A DNA stretch of 64,000 nt from Urophycis tenuis. Its lineage: Eukaryota; Chordata; Actinopteri; Gadiformes; Phycidae. A program made the position numbers and the translations under genes. The notes below the pieces were generated by a model. It saw only the letters and a program-made list of their open reading frames with translations, had not been told where the DNA came from and ran no database searches. Below, piece by piece: positions 20,382-29,639 of the stretch; within the stretch, counting starts at the first letter, position 1; every line of letters begins with the position of its first letter. The stretch covers positions 6,890,492 through 6,954,491 of the forward strand of contig JAXIVH010000018.1 in assembly GCA_036785325.1 (NCBI GenBank), read 5' to 3'.

Positions 20382-23300
20382 CCTAGCCTTGTTCTTCCCT
20401 CCCATCTTCTGGAAGTTTTTCACAGCTAATGAGTAGCTCTCTTGAAGGCATTGGCGAAGGCCCTTAACATACTCTGAGTGGGTCTTGTGGCTTCCCATAT
20501 CAGGGTGGATTCCCAGGACAAGATCAATTGGCAATCTGGGCTGCCTACCAAACATAAGTTCATAAGGCGAATAGCCTGTTGTGTCATTTCTTGTGCAATT
20601 GTATGCTTGGACCAATAGTTTGACGAAATCCCTCCAATGGTATTTGTCTTTCTCTTCCAGGGTCCCTAGCATACCGAGGAGAGTCCGGTTAAACCGTTCC
20701 ACTGGGTTTCCACGGGGATGATACGGGGTGGTACAAACTTTGTCTGCTCCTATCAGTGTGCAGAGTTCTCTGATTGTCTTAGACTCAAAGTCTCTGCCCT
20801 GGTCGCTGAGCAGACGACTGGGGAACCCGTAGTGAACAATTAAGTTTTCCCATAGAGCCTTTGCAACAGTTTTGGCTTTTTGGTCTCTAGTAGGCACTGC
20901 CACAGCGAATTTTGTAAAGTGGTCAGTAATAACTAGAATGTTTCTTGTGTCTCTATTATCCGGCTCAAGAGATAGATAATCCATACAAACAAGCTCAAGT
21001 GGGTAAGTAGCAGAGATGTTTTCCAAAGGCGCAGCCTTTTGTGGCACAGCCTTCCTTCTGAAACAGCGTTCGCACTTTTTGCACTTTTCCTCAATGTCTC
21101 TGGCCATTCTTGGCCAATAGAATCTGGCACGAGCAAGATGAAGTGCACGCTCAGAACCAAGATGGCCAACATCATTATGCACTCCCTGCAGTGCTCTCTC
21201 TCTGAACTGCTCAGGTAAAACCAACTGGTAGACAAAGTCGCCTCGTTCAGACCACTTCCTGTACAGGACTTCATCCCTGAGTTCAAGTTTTTTCCATTCC
21301 CTGAGAAGAAGTTTGACATCTGGAGGTTCGAGACTTGTCTCTCTGAAACTGGGTTTTACAGCTCTCCTCACAAAAGTAATGACACGCGAGATAGATGGAT
21401 CATTGTTTTGAGCATTATACCAGTCAGAGTTGGTCATGGATGGTAAGGTGTCCTCACCGAAAACATCAGGCACGACAGAGGGGTCGACAACAAGAGACTC
21501 TGCAACAACAGGTTGCTCTGAATGATGGTCGTGTTCATCTTTAAATGTCACAAGATGACGTTGACATAGTGCAGAGAACACTTCATGACCCATATCCTCT
21601 CTTGTCTCCATGAGCCGTTTTTTCATGTCCTCTATTCTCTCTCTCTCTTTAGTGAAAGCTTCATCCTCAAGAGGCGGACCTTGGGGACGCCGGGATAACC
21701 CGTCTGCGTCACCGTTGGCCTGCCCTGCTCTGTACTTGATGGTGAACTGGTAAGTAGAAAGAGCGGCTAACCAGCGGTGTCCAGCAGCGTCTAGCTTTGC
21801 AGATGTCAGCACATATGTGAGGGGGTTGTTGTCGGTAAGTACAGTGAAACTTGACCCATAAAGGTAATCATTGAACTTCTCACAAACCGCCCACTTTAAG
21901 GCCAAGAATTCGAGCTTGTGAGTGGGATAGTTTCTCTCGCTCTTGGAAAGACCTCGACTGGCATACGCAACAACTCTGAGCTTCCCCTCCTGCTCTTGGT
22001 AGAGCGCCGCCCCCAACCCGTTGCGACAAGCATCGGTATGTACAACATACGGCAGTTGTGGATTCGCAAAGGCAAGGATGGGCGCTGACATCAATTTCTC
22101 AATCAGAGTTCTGAATGCATTCTCACACTCGGGAGTCCACTCCTCACTGAGGAGTGCATTGGGGCTCACAAGAGGTATGGTGCGTTCCCTCTTGTACACT
22201 TTGCCTCTTTTCTTTGGTGGGCAAAAGCCCGCTGTCAGGCTATTAAGAGGTTTGGCTATCTGGGAATACCCCTCGACGAACCGCCGATAGTATCCAGCGA
22301 AGCCTAAGAAACATTTTAGCTCTTTCCTATTTAAAGGACGAGGCCAATCTCTCAAGGCAGATGCCTTGTCTGGGTCAGTATGAACTCCCCGCGCGTCGAC
22401 CACATGACCAAGATACTTGACTGATGTCTTAAAGAAGTGACATTTTTCTGGAGACAGCTTAAGACCGTAATCTTTAAGACGGTTCAGCACCTTCATGAGC
22501 CGTGCTTCGTGTTCTTCCAATGTGTCTGAAAAGACAATCAAATCGTCCAGAAAGACCAATACCTCACTGAGGTGCAAGTCGCCAACACACCGCTCCATAA
22601 GCCGCTGAAAAGTGCTTGGTGCGTTTGTGACACCCTGAGGCATGCGGTTGAATTCAAAGAAGCCTAGGGGACACGTGAAAGCGGTTTTAGGCCTATCTTC
22701 TTCAGCCATCTCGACCTGGTGATAACCAGATTTAAGATCCATGACGGAGAACCACTTTGCGCCGCTGAGAGCCGCAAAGGTCTCTCCAATGTTCGGAAGA
22801 GCATAAGCATCTCTGATGGTTCGAGCATTTAGCTTTCTGTAGTCGATGCATAGCCTGATCGAGCCATTCTTTTTCCGCACCAACACCACTGGCGATGCGA
22901 AAGGGCTCTGTGACTCTTTAATGATTCCTGCTTCCAGCAGTTCTTTAAGATGTTGCTTGACCGCCTCCCTGTCACTGGGATGGATAGGCCTTGGCCTCTC
23001 CTTAAAAGGAGTTTCATCATGTAGTCTAATGTGATGTCTAACAGCAGTGGTGTGACCATGTGACAGGTCATCCCCAGCAAAGACTTCTGGAATGGATCGA
23101 AGCTTGGTGATGATACGGCCTTTCCATTGTTCAGATATTAGTGAATCATCAAGGTTGAACTTGAGGTCGTTGTTGTCAGGCTTGTTTTGACTAGAGTCAC
23201 ATTGCTTTGGTTCAATTGGTGTGATCTGTTGAGCTGCACATATTTGTGCAATGATGCATTTCGGCTGCAGCGTAACATCATGGTCGCCAAGGTTACGCAG

Positions 23301-23933
23301 GACGACGGGAACCTTGTTGCTGAATTTAAAGGGGATGTCCATTAGCGCAGCTTCGAGGAACACGCCACCTGGCAACCCATGGTTGGGTTCAAGCACAAAT
23401 GTGGTTTGACTGTTCTTTTTCCGCCTTACATCACCTATGACACAGCACTTTTGCTTTGCAGGGATGGTGATGGGATTTCCACCATGTAACCTCACAAGAT
23501 GTGCATGGTTGTCAAGGTCATGGATCCGGGAAATGTGCTGGAAGATCACTGCAAGGTCTCTGGAGGCGAGTTGGTGAATGAACTCTGGGCCTCCTTGTTC
23601 AAGTACTCGTTCATAGAGTCTGAATAGCACATTTGTACCAATCAACAGGGGGGTCCTGCTGTTGAACTGACACTCTGGCACCACAAGTGCTAACATAACT
23701 AGCTCCTCTTCTTTGCCAGAAACTGACAAGGGAAAAGTGACACGAGTTTCTATGTAGCCAAGGTAGGGGACATGCTGTCCACCAGCTCCCTCGATTTCAA
23801 GAAGAGCTTCAATAGGATGTACAGGTAAGAGACAGATGGTCCTTGTGAAAACACTCAGACACTGTTGTAACTTGTGACCCGGTGTCCATGATTGACTCAC
23901 ACTGTACGCCCTCAAGAAAGACAGAAGCTGCAC
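20370..23933 (-). pseudogene. Gypsy pol: protease end, RT, RNase H, integrase (copy A)
   Basis: A 1187-aa open frame. In order: the distal half of the aspartic protease (VPYLGY near 75, LLIGTNVLF near 115); reverse transcriptase from about 310 to 510 with KNGSIRLCIDYR and the catalytic FLDDLIVFS near 459; RNase H from about 622 (HTDACRNGLGAAL); integrase zinc-binding H-H-C-C from about 915 to 950 (CKKCERC); and integrase core with D near 980 (CMDYLS), D near 1043 (SDQGRDF) and E near 1079 (VERFNR). The last few residues come from the BEL LTR, where the frame stops at 20370. All catalytic residues I can check are present. The frame is cut off from the protease active site by a frameshift and from its C-terminus by the BEL insertion, so it is not a working pol. 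Confidence 0.92.
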
Positions 23934-24084
23934 AACGAGGACCTATAAGCCCTGGAGGTATTTGCTTTGTGCTACGGTAGGTTTCAGTCATTGTCTGTGT
24001 TATGACTGTCTTTTGTGTTTCAGCGCCACTAACTGATTTGTTGGGACTGGGGTTATCCTCAACTTCAGCTACTGGGTGTCCCAT
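23809..24084 (-). pseudogene. Gypsy protease N-terminal part with active site
   Basis: 91 aa containing the aspartic-protease motif SIMDTGSQVT near 65-74. The frame is lost about 12 residues later (near 23850), and the continuation (LLEIEGAGGQ) is in the frame of the 1187-aa ORF. This frameshift is identical in copy B (50664-50939), so it predates the duplication, unless the element naturally uses programmed frameshifting here. Confidence 0.8.
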
Positions 24085-24098
24085 GGCAGGAGCTGCTG

Positions 24099-24602
24099 CT
24101 AGTTTAAAGCAAATGGCGAAGCAGCCTGCTGAGCTAAGAACTTATCTTGCCTCTCTCTAAGTTCTGCATTTTTCTTACGAAGCAGTGTGGGGTTAGGTTC
24201 ATTTGAGCAATGAGCATCAATGTGGTTGTCTTCACCACACTTAAAACAAAACCACGCCCTTGGCATTCCAGGCAATTTAAAGGGTCTCCTCATGTTGTTG
24301 CTACTGATTGCGAGGCAGCCTTTCTTTTGAGTTTCCACACTTCCCTTTTGACTTTGTGCTAGACAAGATAGCTCAGCTATCTTGTCCTCAATGCTAGAGA
24401 TTTCAGCTTGTTTTGGTTTTGACACTGGGGAAGGGTTACTGTCATAAGTGGGGTTCTGTGGCTTTTTGCTTAACTTTTCCAACTGTTTAGTTAGCTCATT
24501 CACTTTCTTTTCAAGCTTTGATGCCTCATTTTGTTTTGTGTTGGGCAATGGGACAGGCTCACAGTCATAAGAGGGTATGTCAAAAACATGGTGGGCATAC
24601 AT
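24099..24602 (-). pseudogene. Gypsy gag C-terminal part (CCHC zinc knuckle)
   Basis: 167 aa. A heptad-like basic coiled-coil stretch (ASKLEKKVNELTKQLEKLSK near 27-46) is followed by one nucleic-acid-binding knuckle CFKCGEDNHIDAHC (C-x2-C-x4-H-x4-C) near 119-132. It starts two bases beyond the stop of the preceding gag ORF, in another frame. The same arrangement is in copy B, so this is an ancestral break or a natural reinitiation/frameshift site. Confidence 0.8.
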
Positions 24603-24603
24603 G

Positions 24604-25715
24604 TTAGCTTTTGAAGCACGCTTTTTTCATCCTGTCTAACTTTGCTGAACGACGGTCTTCCTCAGTTCTCAACATGAGTAGGAAGTCAGGGAACGTTGGC
24701 GGATTGTTCCTTTTGCACTCTAACTGTAGGCTTATGATGATGCTCTGATCCCAACAGCCCCTACAAAATTGTCTGAGCAAGTGATCATTGGTACTTTCAG
24801 CTGAGACTCCCCCTCTAGAAATTGCCCTTGTGAGGAGGCTATGGAGCCTGTTCAAGTATGCTGACGGCTTCTCTCCATTGTTTTGGTTAGAGCTGAGAAA
24901 TGCAGCGAATAACTCCCCTCCATCCTCTACGACACCAAAAGCAGAATCAAGTTGAGTGACATACACACTCGGCGGTGAAGAGATGCCAAGAGGCTTCACA
25001 ACGTCAGCTGCTGGACTCAGCAAGCTCTCAAGAATCCTTCTTACTTTGTGAGCGTCACTCAGGGAGGAATCATCAAGGAGAAGATCGACTTGATGATGCG
25101 CCAAGTTTCATAATCCACCTCACCATTTGGCCTTGGCACCCATCCAGAGAAAGTGTGCATCCTTATTTGTGGGGATGATGAAGTGGTGGACTCACTTCGG
25201 ATCACATGCTCCACGATCACTTTCTGGATCTGAGGGGGGTTAAACACATTCTCAATGACGTGAACTGGGCTTACTGGTACACTAGCAGGTGCACTATGAA
25301 CATGTGTAGGCTCTGCAGGTTCATTCTGGACAGTATTAGGTGTGTTATCATTTTGTGTTGCATGTGACTGTGTAGCATTAGTGTGTACGTTGTACGAGGT
25401 GCTCTGGTTTCCCTGCAGCTCCCCTTGAAGCACACTCAAGAAACCTGCCCTGCCACTACCTGAAACATACTGCAGCTCATCCAGGTATCTACGAGCTATC
25501 TCCTTCCCCATCTCTTCCTGACAAACCTCTCTAATGGTCCTTGCAACCCACGACACAGCAGGGTCTTTTGGACTCGGTAAGGTACCCAAGGTAATGGGGT
25601 CGATTCTGGAGATAGACCTGTCAGATACGTACTGGATCAGGGCTCTACCCTCTGGTTGTCCTGACTCATCGGGGATCCTAACTATTTTGGAAATGTCTCC
25701 ATTAACTCGAAACAC
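24604..25715 (-). pseudogene. Gypsy gag, PNMA-like N-terminal and capsid part (copy A, frameshifted)
   Basis: Two overlapping frames (25715-25059 and 25104-24604) make one gag, broken by a net 2-bp insertion: plus-strand GACTTGATGATGCGCC at about 25088-25103, against GACTTGGGTGCGCC in copy B. The N-terminal part reads EEINTVFRVNGDISKIVR and further to GRALIQYV, resembling the RRM-like fold start of PNMA/Gypsy gags. The capsid-like part ends KKACFKS. No ATG precedes the N-terminal homology in frame, so the true start is unresolved. Confidence 0.8.
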
Positions 25716-25881
25716 AGTATTGATTTCTTCATTTGTGTAATCTGATCCTATACCTGTTACAAACAGGGAGTTCTGACCATTTATTTAAAACCGGTTGCAA
25801 ATATCCATATCTGACTCAGTGGAATGAACTACAAAAGTGTGTACTGTGGGGTTGGAAGATCAGAAGCTACTATTTGCCGAT

Positions 25882-25899
25882 CTCCTGGCTGGCTCGCCA
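25882..25899 (-). promoter_or_regulatory. Gypsy primer-binding site, tRNA-Arg type (copy A)
   Basis: On the element strand TGGCGAGCCAGCCAGGAG starts with TGG and, as I recall vertebrate tRNA-Arg(ACG), is complementary to the last 18 bases of the mature tRNA including CCA. It sits seven bases inside the 5' LTR, as expected for minus-strand priming. The identity of the tRNA is from memory and should be checked by alignment. Confidence 0.7.
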
Positions 25900-25906
25900 C
25901 TTTTTA

Positions 25907-26804
25907 TGTAACCTGGACGTGTGTCCCTCTCTCTTACTCAGATTCACACTCACTGTTCTTCTAGGTTGGGAAAGGAGATTGGCACTAGCAGGCTCTGTAA
26001 TAGAGTAAATGAGACCTCCAACCCACACACCACACAGGACCACAGTTTATGAAACAGAAAATGATCTTTATGTAAAAATAAACTCAAATATACCACAAAA
26101 ATACTTTAAACAATCAAAATGGATGTAAAACGAAAAAAAGAATAAAGTATTTAAATACCTCAAAAAATTAAGAAAATAATAATATAAAACTAAAGAAATA
26201 AGTGCACTTTGTGTTAGGGAAAAAATAAATAAATGGGGTACCACTTTACTGTTTCGCGGTCAGTTATTGGTTAGTCTTGAGCTCAACAAAAAACAACCTG
26301 AGTTCAGGCGGAGAAAAAATGCAAAAAATGGATAGAGCTTCTCAGGTGGATTCCTTCCTTTTTTTCCTACTGCCCTCCTGGTACGGCAAACATCCCTATG
26401 TCGATGTCCTGACACGCAGAAAGCAGCAATGGAGTCCTGGTCCACGCGAAGCTGCTCCTCGCATGGCACAGACAGAATCGTCCCTCAAAAAAAAAACAGT
26501 CAGAATAGTTCAAAAGTTGAGGAAATACTCCGACAGAGCCTCTCCTACGACGTCTTGGAAGCAATTACTCGCTCGCAGTTCAGCACCAATCGCAACGTTC
26601 ATCAATATTAAAAAGAAACTCCCAATCATGTGCCAACTGGAGAACAATGAGTTTCTCACTGCCTACTCTATTCACTCCGTCCTTTCCTCTCGGTGTGTCA
26701 CACCCTCACACACACCGAGCTACAGGTGATGCGTTCAAGGCGGCATCGGAAATCTCCATACCGGCCAAAACCTGTATGGAAACTACGATGCATTCAAGGA
26801 ACCT
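25907..26804 (-). repeat. Gypsy 5' LTR, copy A, truncated
   Basis: Matches 52761-53654 of copy B and stops after GGAACCT at 26804. The outer 37 bp of the LTR (including its TGTAACC tip) are missing and replaced by hAT/MITE sequence. It retains the 45-bp segment that the 3' LTR of the same element lost. Without its upstream end the LTR lacks the start of U3. Confidence 0.9.
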
Positions 26805-26809
26805 ATAAC

Positions 26810-27322
26810 CAAGCGGCAACATTCCATGCTGAAAAATGAAGCCCATGCGGAAGTGCAAAAACTTGCAGTTCCTCGACTGGCCGCTTGAGGCTGGCTGCAG
26901 AAAGGAGTCAACTCCCATAGACACCCATGTTAAAATGTCTAACTTTACAACCAAAATAAACATGTTTACAGCCTGGTTCAAAAAACGGTTTTGGTGTCTT
27001 TCAGTAGTGTTCGAGTCCATGACAACTGTGAGGGGGTGAATTTTTTTAGAATCCATTATTTTAATGCACAGAGAAGGATTTATTTTATGAATAATTAAGG
27101 GCGTGGTCAACTTGATTGGCAGCTGTCATCTGTCATCACGGCATGACCTTCACGGATTCGAGGCTTTGATTGGTCTGGCCGGAGGTAGGCGGGCTAAGAA
27201 CACAGACTGAAATGTCCAAGATGGCGGCGCCCAGAAGCTCTATTTTAGGTTTCATCTCCGCTGTTAAGAATATCTATGGGTGATGTCACGGAGGGTTTGT
27301 CCATATATATAAACAGTCTATG
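26810..27322 (-). mobile_element. MITE M1 inside hAT (copy A)
   Basis: 513 bp, inverse orientation to the hpgd-intron copy. The right target duplication GCCATAAC is intact (27323-27330). On the left only ATAAC remains, preceded by Gypsy LTR sequence (CCT at 26802-26804). It is thus the same insertion as 62023-62536 in copy B, with one flank replaced by the chimeric junction. Confidence 0.88.
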
Positions 27323-27330
27323 GCCATAAC

Positions 27331-28953
27331 CAATAAAGTAAAGTGTCTTGTGACCAACGCAGCACCCAACATGATTGCATCCACCAGACAGCTCCAAATT
27401 CGGCACTCAATTTGCATTGCACATATCTCAATTTAATAGTTAGAAAATCATGTGATCAGATCAAGCTAGGCACATTGTTACATACTTCAGATCAAGCACT
27501 ACAGCCTAGGAGAAGCTTGCTCAAGTGCAGCAACAGATGGGACGGCCAGCCCTGAAACTCATCAATGAGCTTCCAACACGCTGGAACAGCACATATGAAA
27601 TGCTGAAAAGGCTACATGATGAGAAGGAACCAGTGTAGGTATCTGTGGCCTCTCTAAAAACAGATTTGACTCCACTTACAGCTGATGAGTTTACCATCAT
27701 AGGAGAAACACTTCTTGTGCTTGCTCCTTTCCATCAAGCTACAGTGGAGTTGTCTGAAGAGAGGGGAGTGTCAGGGTCAAAGGTCATTCCGATGATGAAA
27801 ATGCTCTATCTTGCACTAGAGCGTAATGCTTCAACCTTGCACACACAGGCAGCCATACACCTACATGAACACCCAGCACAGTCTCACGGCAGTTCGTGAA
27901 ATAGTCACGAAATGTAATCTATTGATTTGTGTACATGGACACGAATTTCCTTTTTTTTTCGTGACACTCAGCACGACTTTCAAACTAATGTATTTCTGCC
28001 CCACGTTTTTACAGTTAAATACTACAGTACCCATGAGCCTCTTGGTGAAGACGCCAGCTAAAGCTACCCGAGGACCTGCCACCAGTTCTCTTTTAATGAT
28101 ATCCTAACCCTACGATATGATTGTTAGGGGTAAGGGTTCGGGTTAGGGGTTAAGGTAGGGTTTGGGTTAGGGTTAGGGTTAGGGTTTAGGGGTTAAGGTA
28201 GGGTTAGGGTTTGGGTTATAATGAAAGTTGTGCTGAGTGTCACGAATAAAAATGGAAATTTGTGTCCATGTACACGAATCAATAGATTAGGACTATTTCG
28301 TGACTATTTCACAAACTGCCGTGAGACTGGGTTGGAACACCTGAAGTGTCGAGTCACAGACACTGCTTCCAATCTGGAGTCATTAAGTGTGTTGACCCTA
28401 GCAACACTTCTAGACCCCAGATTTAAATCACTCGGGTTCCGCAGTTCCTCCAAGTGCAATGAGGCCATCAGTAGATTGCGGTCAGAATGTGCATCTTTAA
28501 TCGGACGCACAAATGAGCCCCAGCCGGGACCGTCTTCACAACAGCTGTCTGCACCCACTTCAGGCATGTTATTCAGCATTATTTGTTTGTTGTTTGGAAA
28601 TCAAGTACTGAAATGCCATTTTGTTGTTTTTTTAGATAACCTTTGGCAACATCTTGACATGGAAGTGGTCAGGCAGACCGAAAGTGCCACAGCTGATGCC
28701 ATCCAGGAGGTGCAGAGATACCTGGGAGAGGGCAATATTGCCAGGTCCCAGGATCCTCTATGAGATACTGGGACAACCAAAAGACAAGCTATCCAAACCT
28801 CTTCCGGCTTTCCTTAGAATTTCTCTGCACCCCAGCCTCATCTGTGCCATGTGAGCGGGTGTTTTCTACAGCTGGAGAAATTGTATCCAAAAAGCGCAAC
28901 CGATTCAACTTCAAAACATTGGAAAAACTTATTTTTTTGAATAAAAGTTTGTA
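27331..28953 (+). pseudogene. hAT transposase, C-terminal half (copy A)
   Basis: Broken coding segments: 27331-27560 (VLVTDAAPN-like start, then QQQMGRPALKLINELPTRWNSTYEM), 27645-27880 (LTADEFTIIGETLLVLAPF), 28330-28580 (LATLLDPRFKSLGF) and 28640-28953. The last ends with the dimerisation region, where the catalytic Glu is in VPCERVFSTAGE. A TAG at 27636-27638 replaces a tryptophan codon of copy B, while the NSTYEM stretch is intact here and damaged in B. Apparent introns (for example GT near 28580 and AG near 28635) separate some parts. Not functional: the N-terminal half is absent. Confidence 0.75.
27879..28329. mobile_element. Long-inverted-repeat MITE with telomere-like core (copy A)
   Basis: 451 bp. 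The left arm runs from CAGTCTCACGGCAGTTCGTG and the right arm ends in CTGCCGTGAGACTG, its inverse. Homology between the arms extends about 110 bp (through CACGAATTTCC and CGTGACACTCAGCACGAC). The centre (28115-28215) is built of GGGTTA-type units (GGTTAGGG, GGGGTTAAGG). I could not find a clean target duplication. The copy-B homologue (63086-63561) has a longer G-rich core. Confidence 0.75.
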
Positions 28954-29301
28954 AAAAAAAAATCCCAGTCCACAAGCATCCTCATTCACAACACGTTCAC
29001 TTCGATTTTCACGTTATGATACATGTTCACATTGTTTATTGACTATCTAAAAATATTAAATATATTTTACATTTAATTTAACATATGAAATAATACAATA
29101 TAAAATACAATGACTTAAATGTGATTAATGTATACTAAGTCATCAAATCAGTGTCGGTTGAGTTTGTCAACTAGGTTGCCTGTAGGGATTTTCAAGGTCC
29201 AGCAGGTGTCAGTATTCATTCAGTGACACAGTATCGACACAGTATCAATACAGTTGGCAATGTGTCGAAACGCTTCATGACACCTCATTTACCCATCACT
29301 A

Positions 29302-29550
29302 TCTGTGTATTGTAAAGAAGTTTTTGAGTAAAAGCCTTGGACCTCCCGTGACTCGTATCCTGACTCTGTATTCTTGGGATTTTCCTGGTAGACCATCAGC
29401 ATTGGCTAAGGTGAATAGAGCTGGTGGTCAAACTCTAAATCTGCCCTGACACCAATGTGATTGTTGTTTTGATTATTGTCCATATAGACTGAAATCACAT
29501 GTGACTTCGACTGATTTTCTCAATGGCACACTGAGAAAATGTAAGGATGT
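29302..29550. other. No recognisable feature
   Basis: About 250 bp between the hAT tip and the LINE 3' region. I see no ORF or repeat structure worth naming. The A12-13 run near 29551 is close to the end of the LINE. Confidence 0.4.
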
Positions 29551-29639
29551 AAAAAAAAAAAAACTTGTTGTTGGCGAACATACTTAGTTTGTATTGTATA
29601 AATACATATTGCTTAAGTCTGATCTGTTGTGTAGGATTA

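Larger units (their letters stand above)
14264..26804 (-). mobile_element. Ty3/Gypsy LTR retrotransposon (copy A), interrupted by BEL/Pao
   Basis: Element on the minus strand: 5' LTR at right (25907-26804, truncated), primer-binding site 25882-25899, gag 25715-24099, protease and pol 24084-20370, then after the nested BEL the pol C-terminus 16027-15164, a polypurine tract and the 3' LTR (14264-15153). The gene order PR-RT-RH-IN defines Gypsy. No clear target duplication remains: GCAAG precedes the left LTR, and copy B shows CAGGG after the right LTR. gag and protease carry frameshifts shared with B, so both descend from one already damaged insertion. A PNMA-like gag N-terminus and CCHC knuckle are visible. 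Confidence 0.92.
26805..29301 (+). mobile_element. BED-finger hAT transposon, 3' remnant (copy A)
   Basis: The right-hand part of the element whose left part is seen only in copy B (from 60413). It holds the second half of the transposase with two nested inserts (26810-27322 and 27879-28329) and ends at 29301 with CCCATCACTA, the inverse of the left tip TAGTGATGGG at 60413 in B. Flanks TTCCTGTG (B left) and TCTGTGTA (A right) are similar but not identical, so the target duplication is uncertain. The 5' part was removed by the rearrangement at 26804/26805. Confidence 0.78.

Noticed and set aside
28115..28230. Telomere end or chromosome fusion point
   Set aside because: The GGGTTA tract is short, imperfect and enclosed by inverted-repeat arms within a hAT gene, and it occurs in both duplicates. 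It is an element core, not a telomere.
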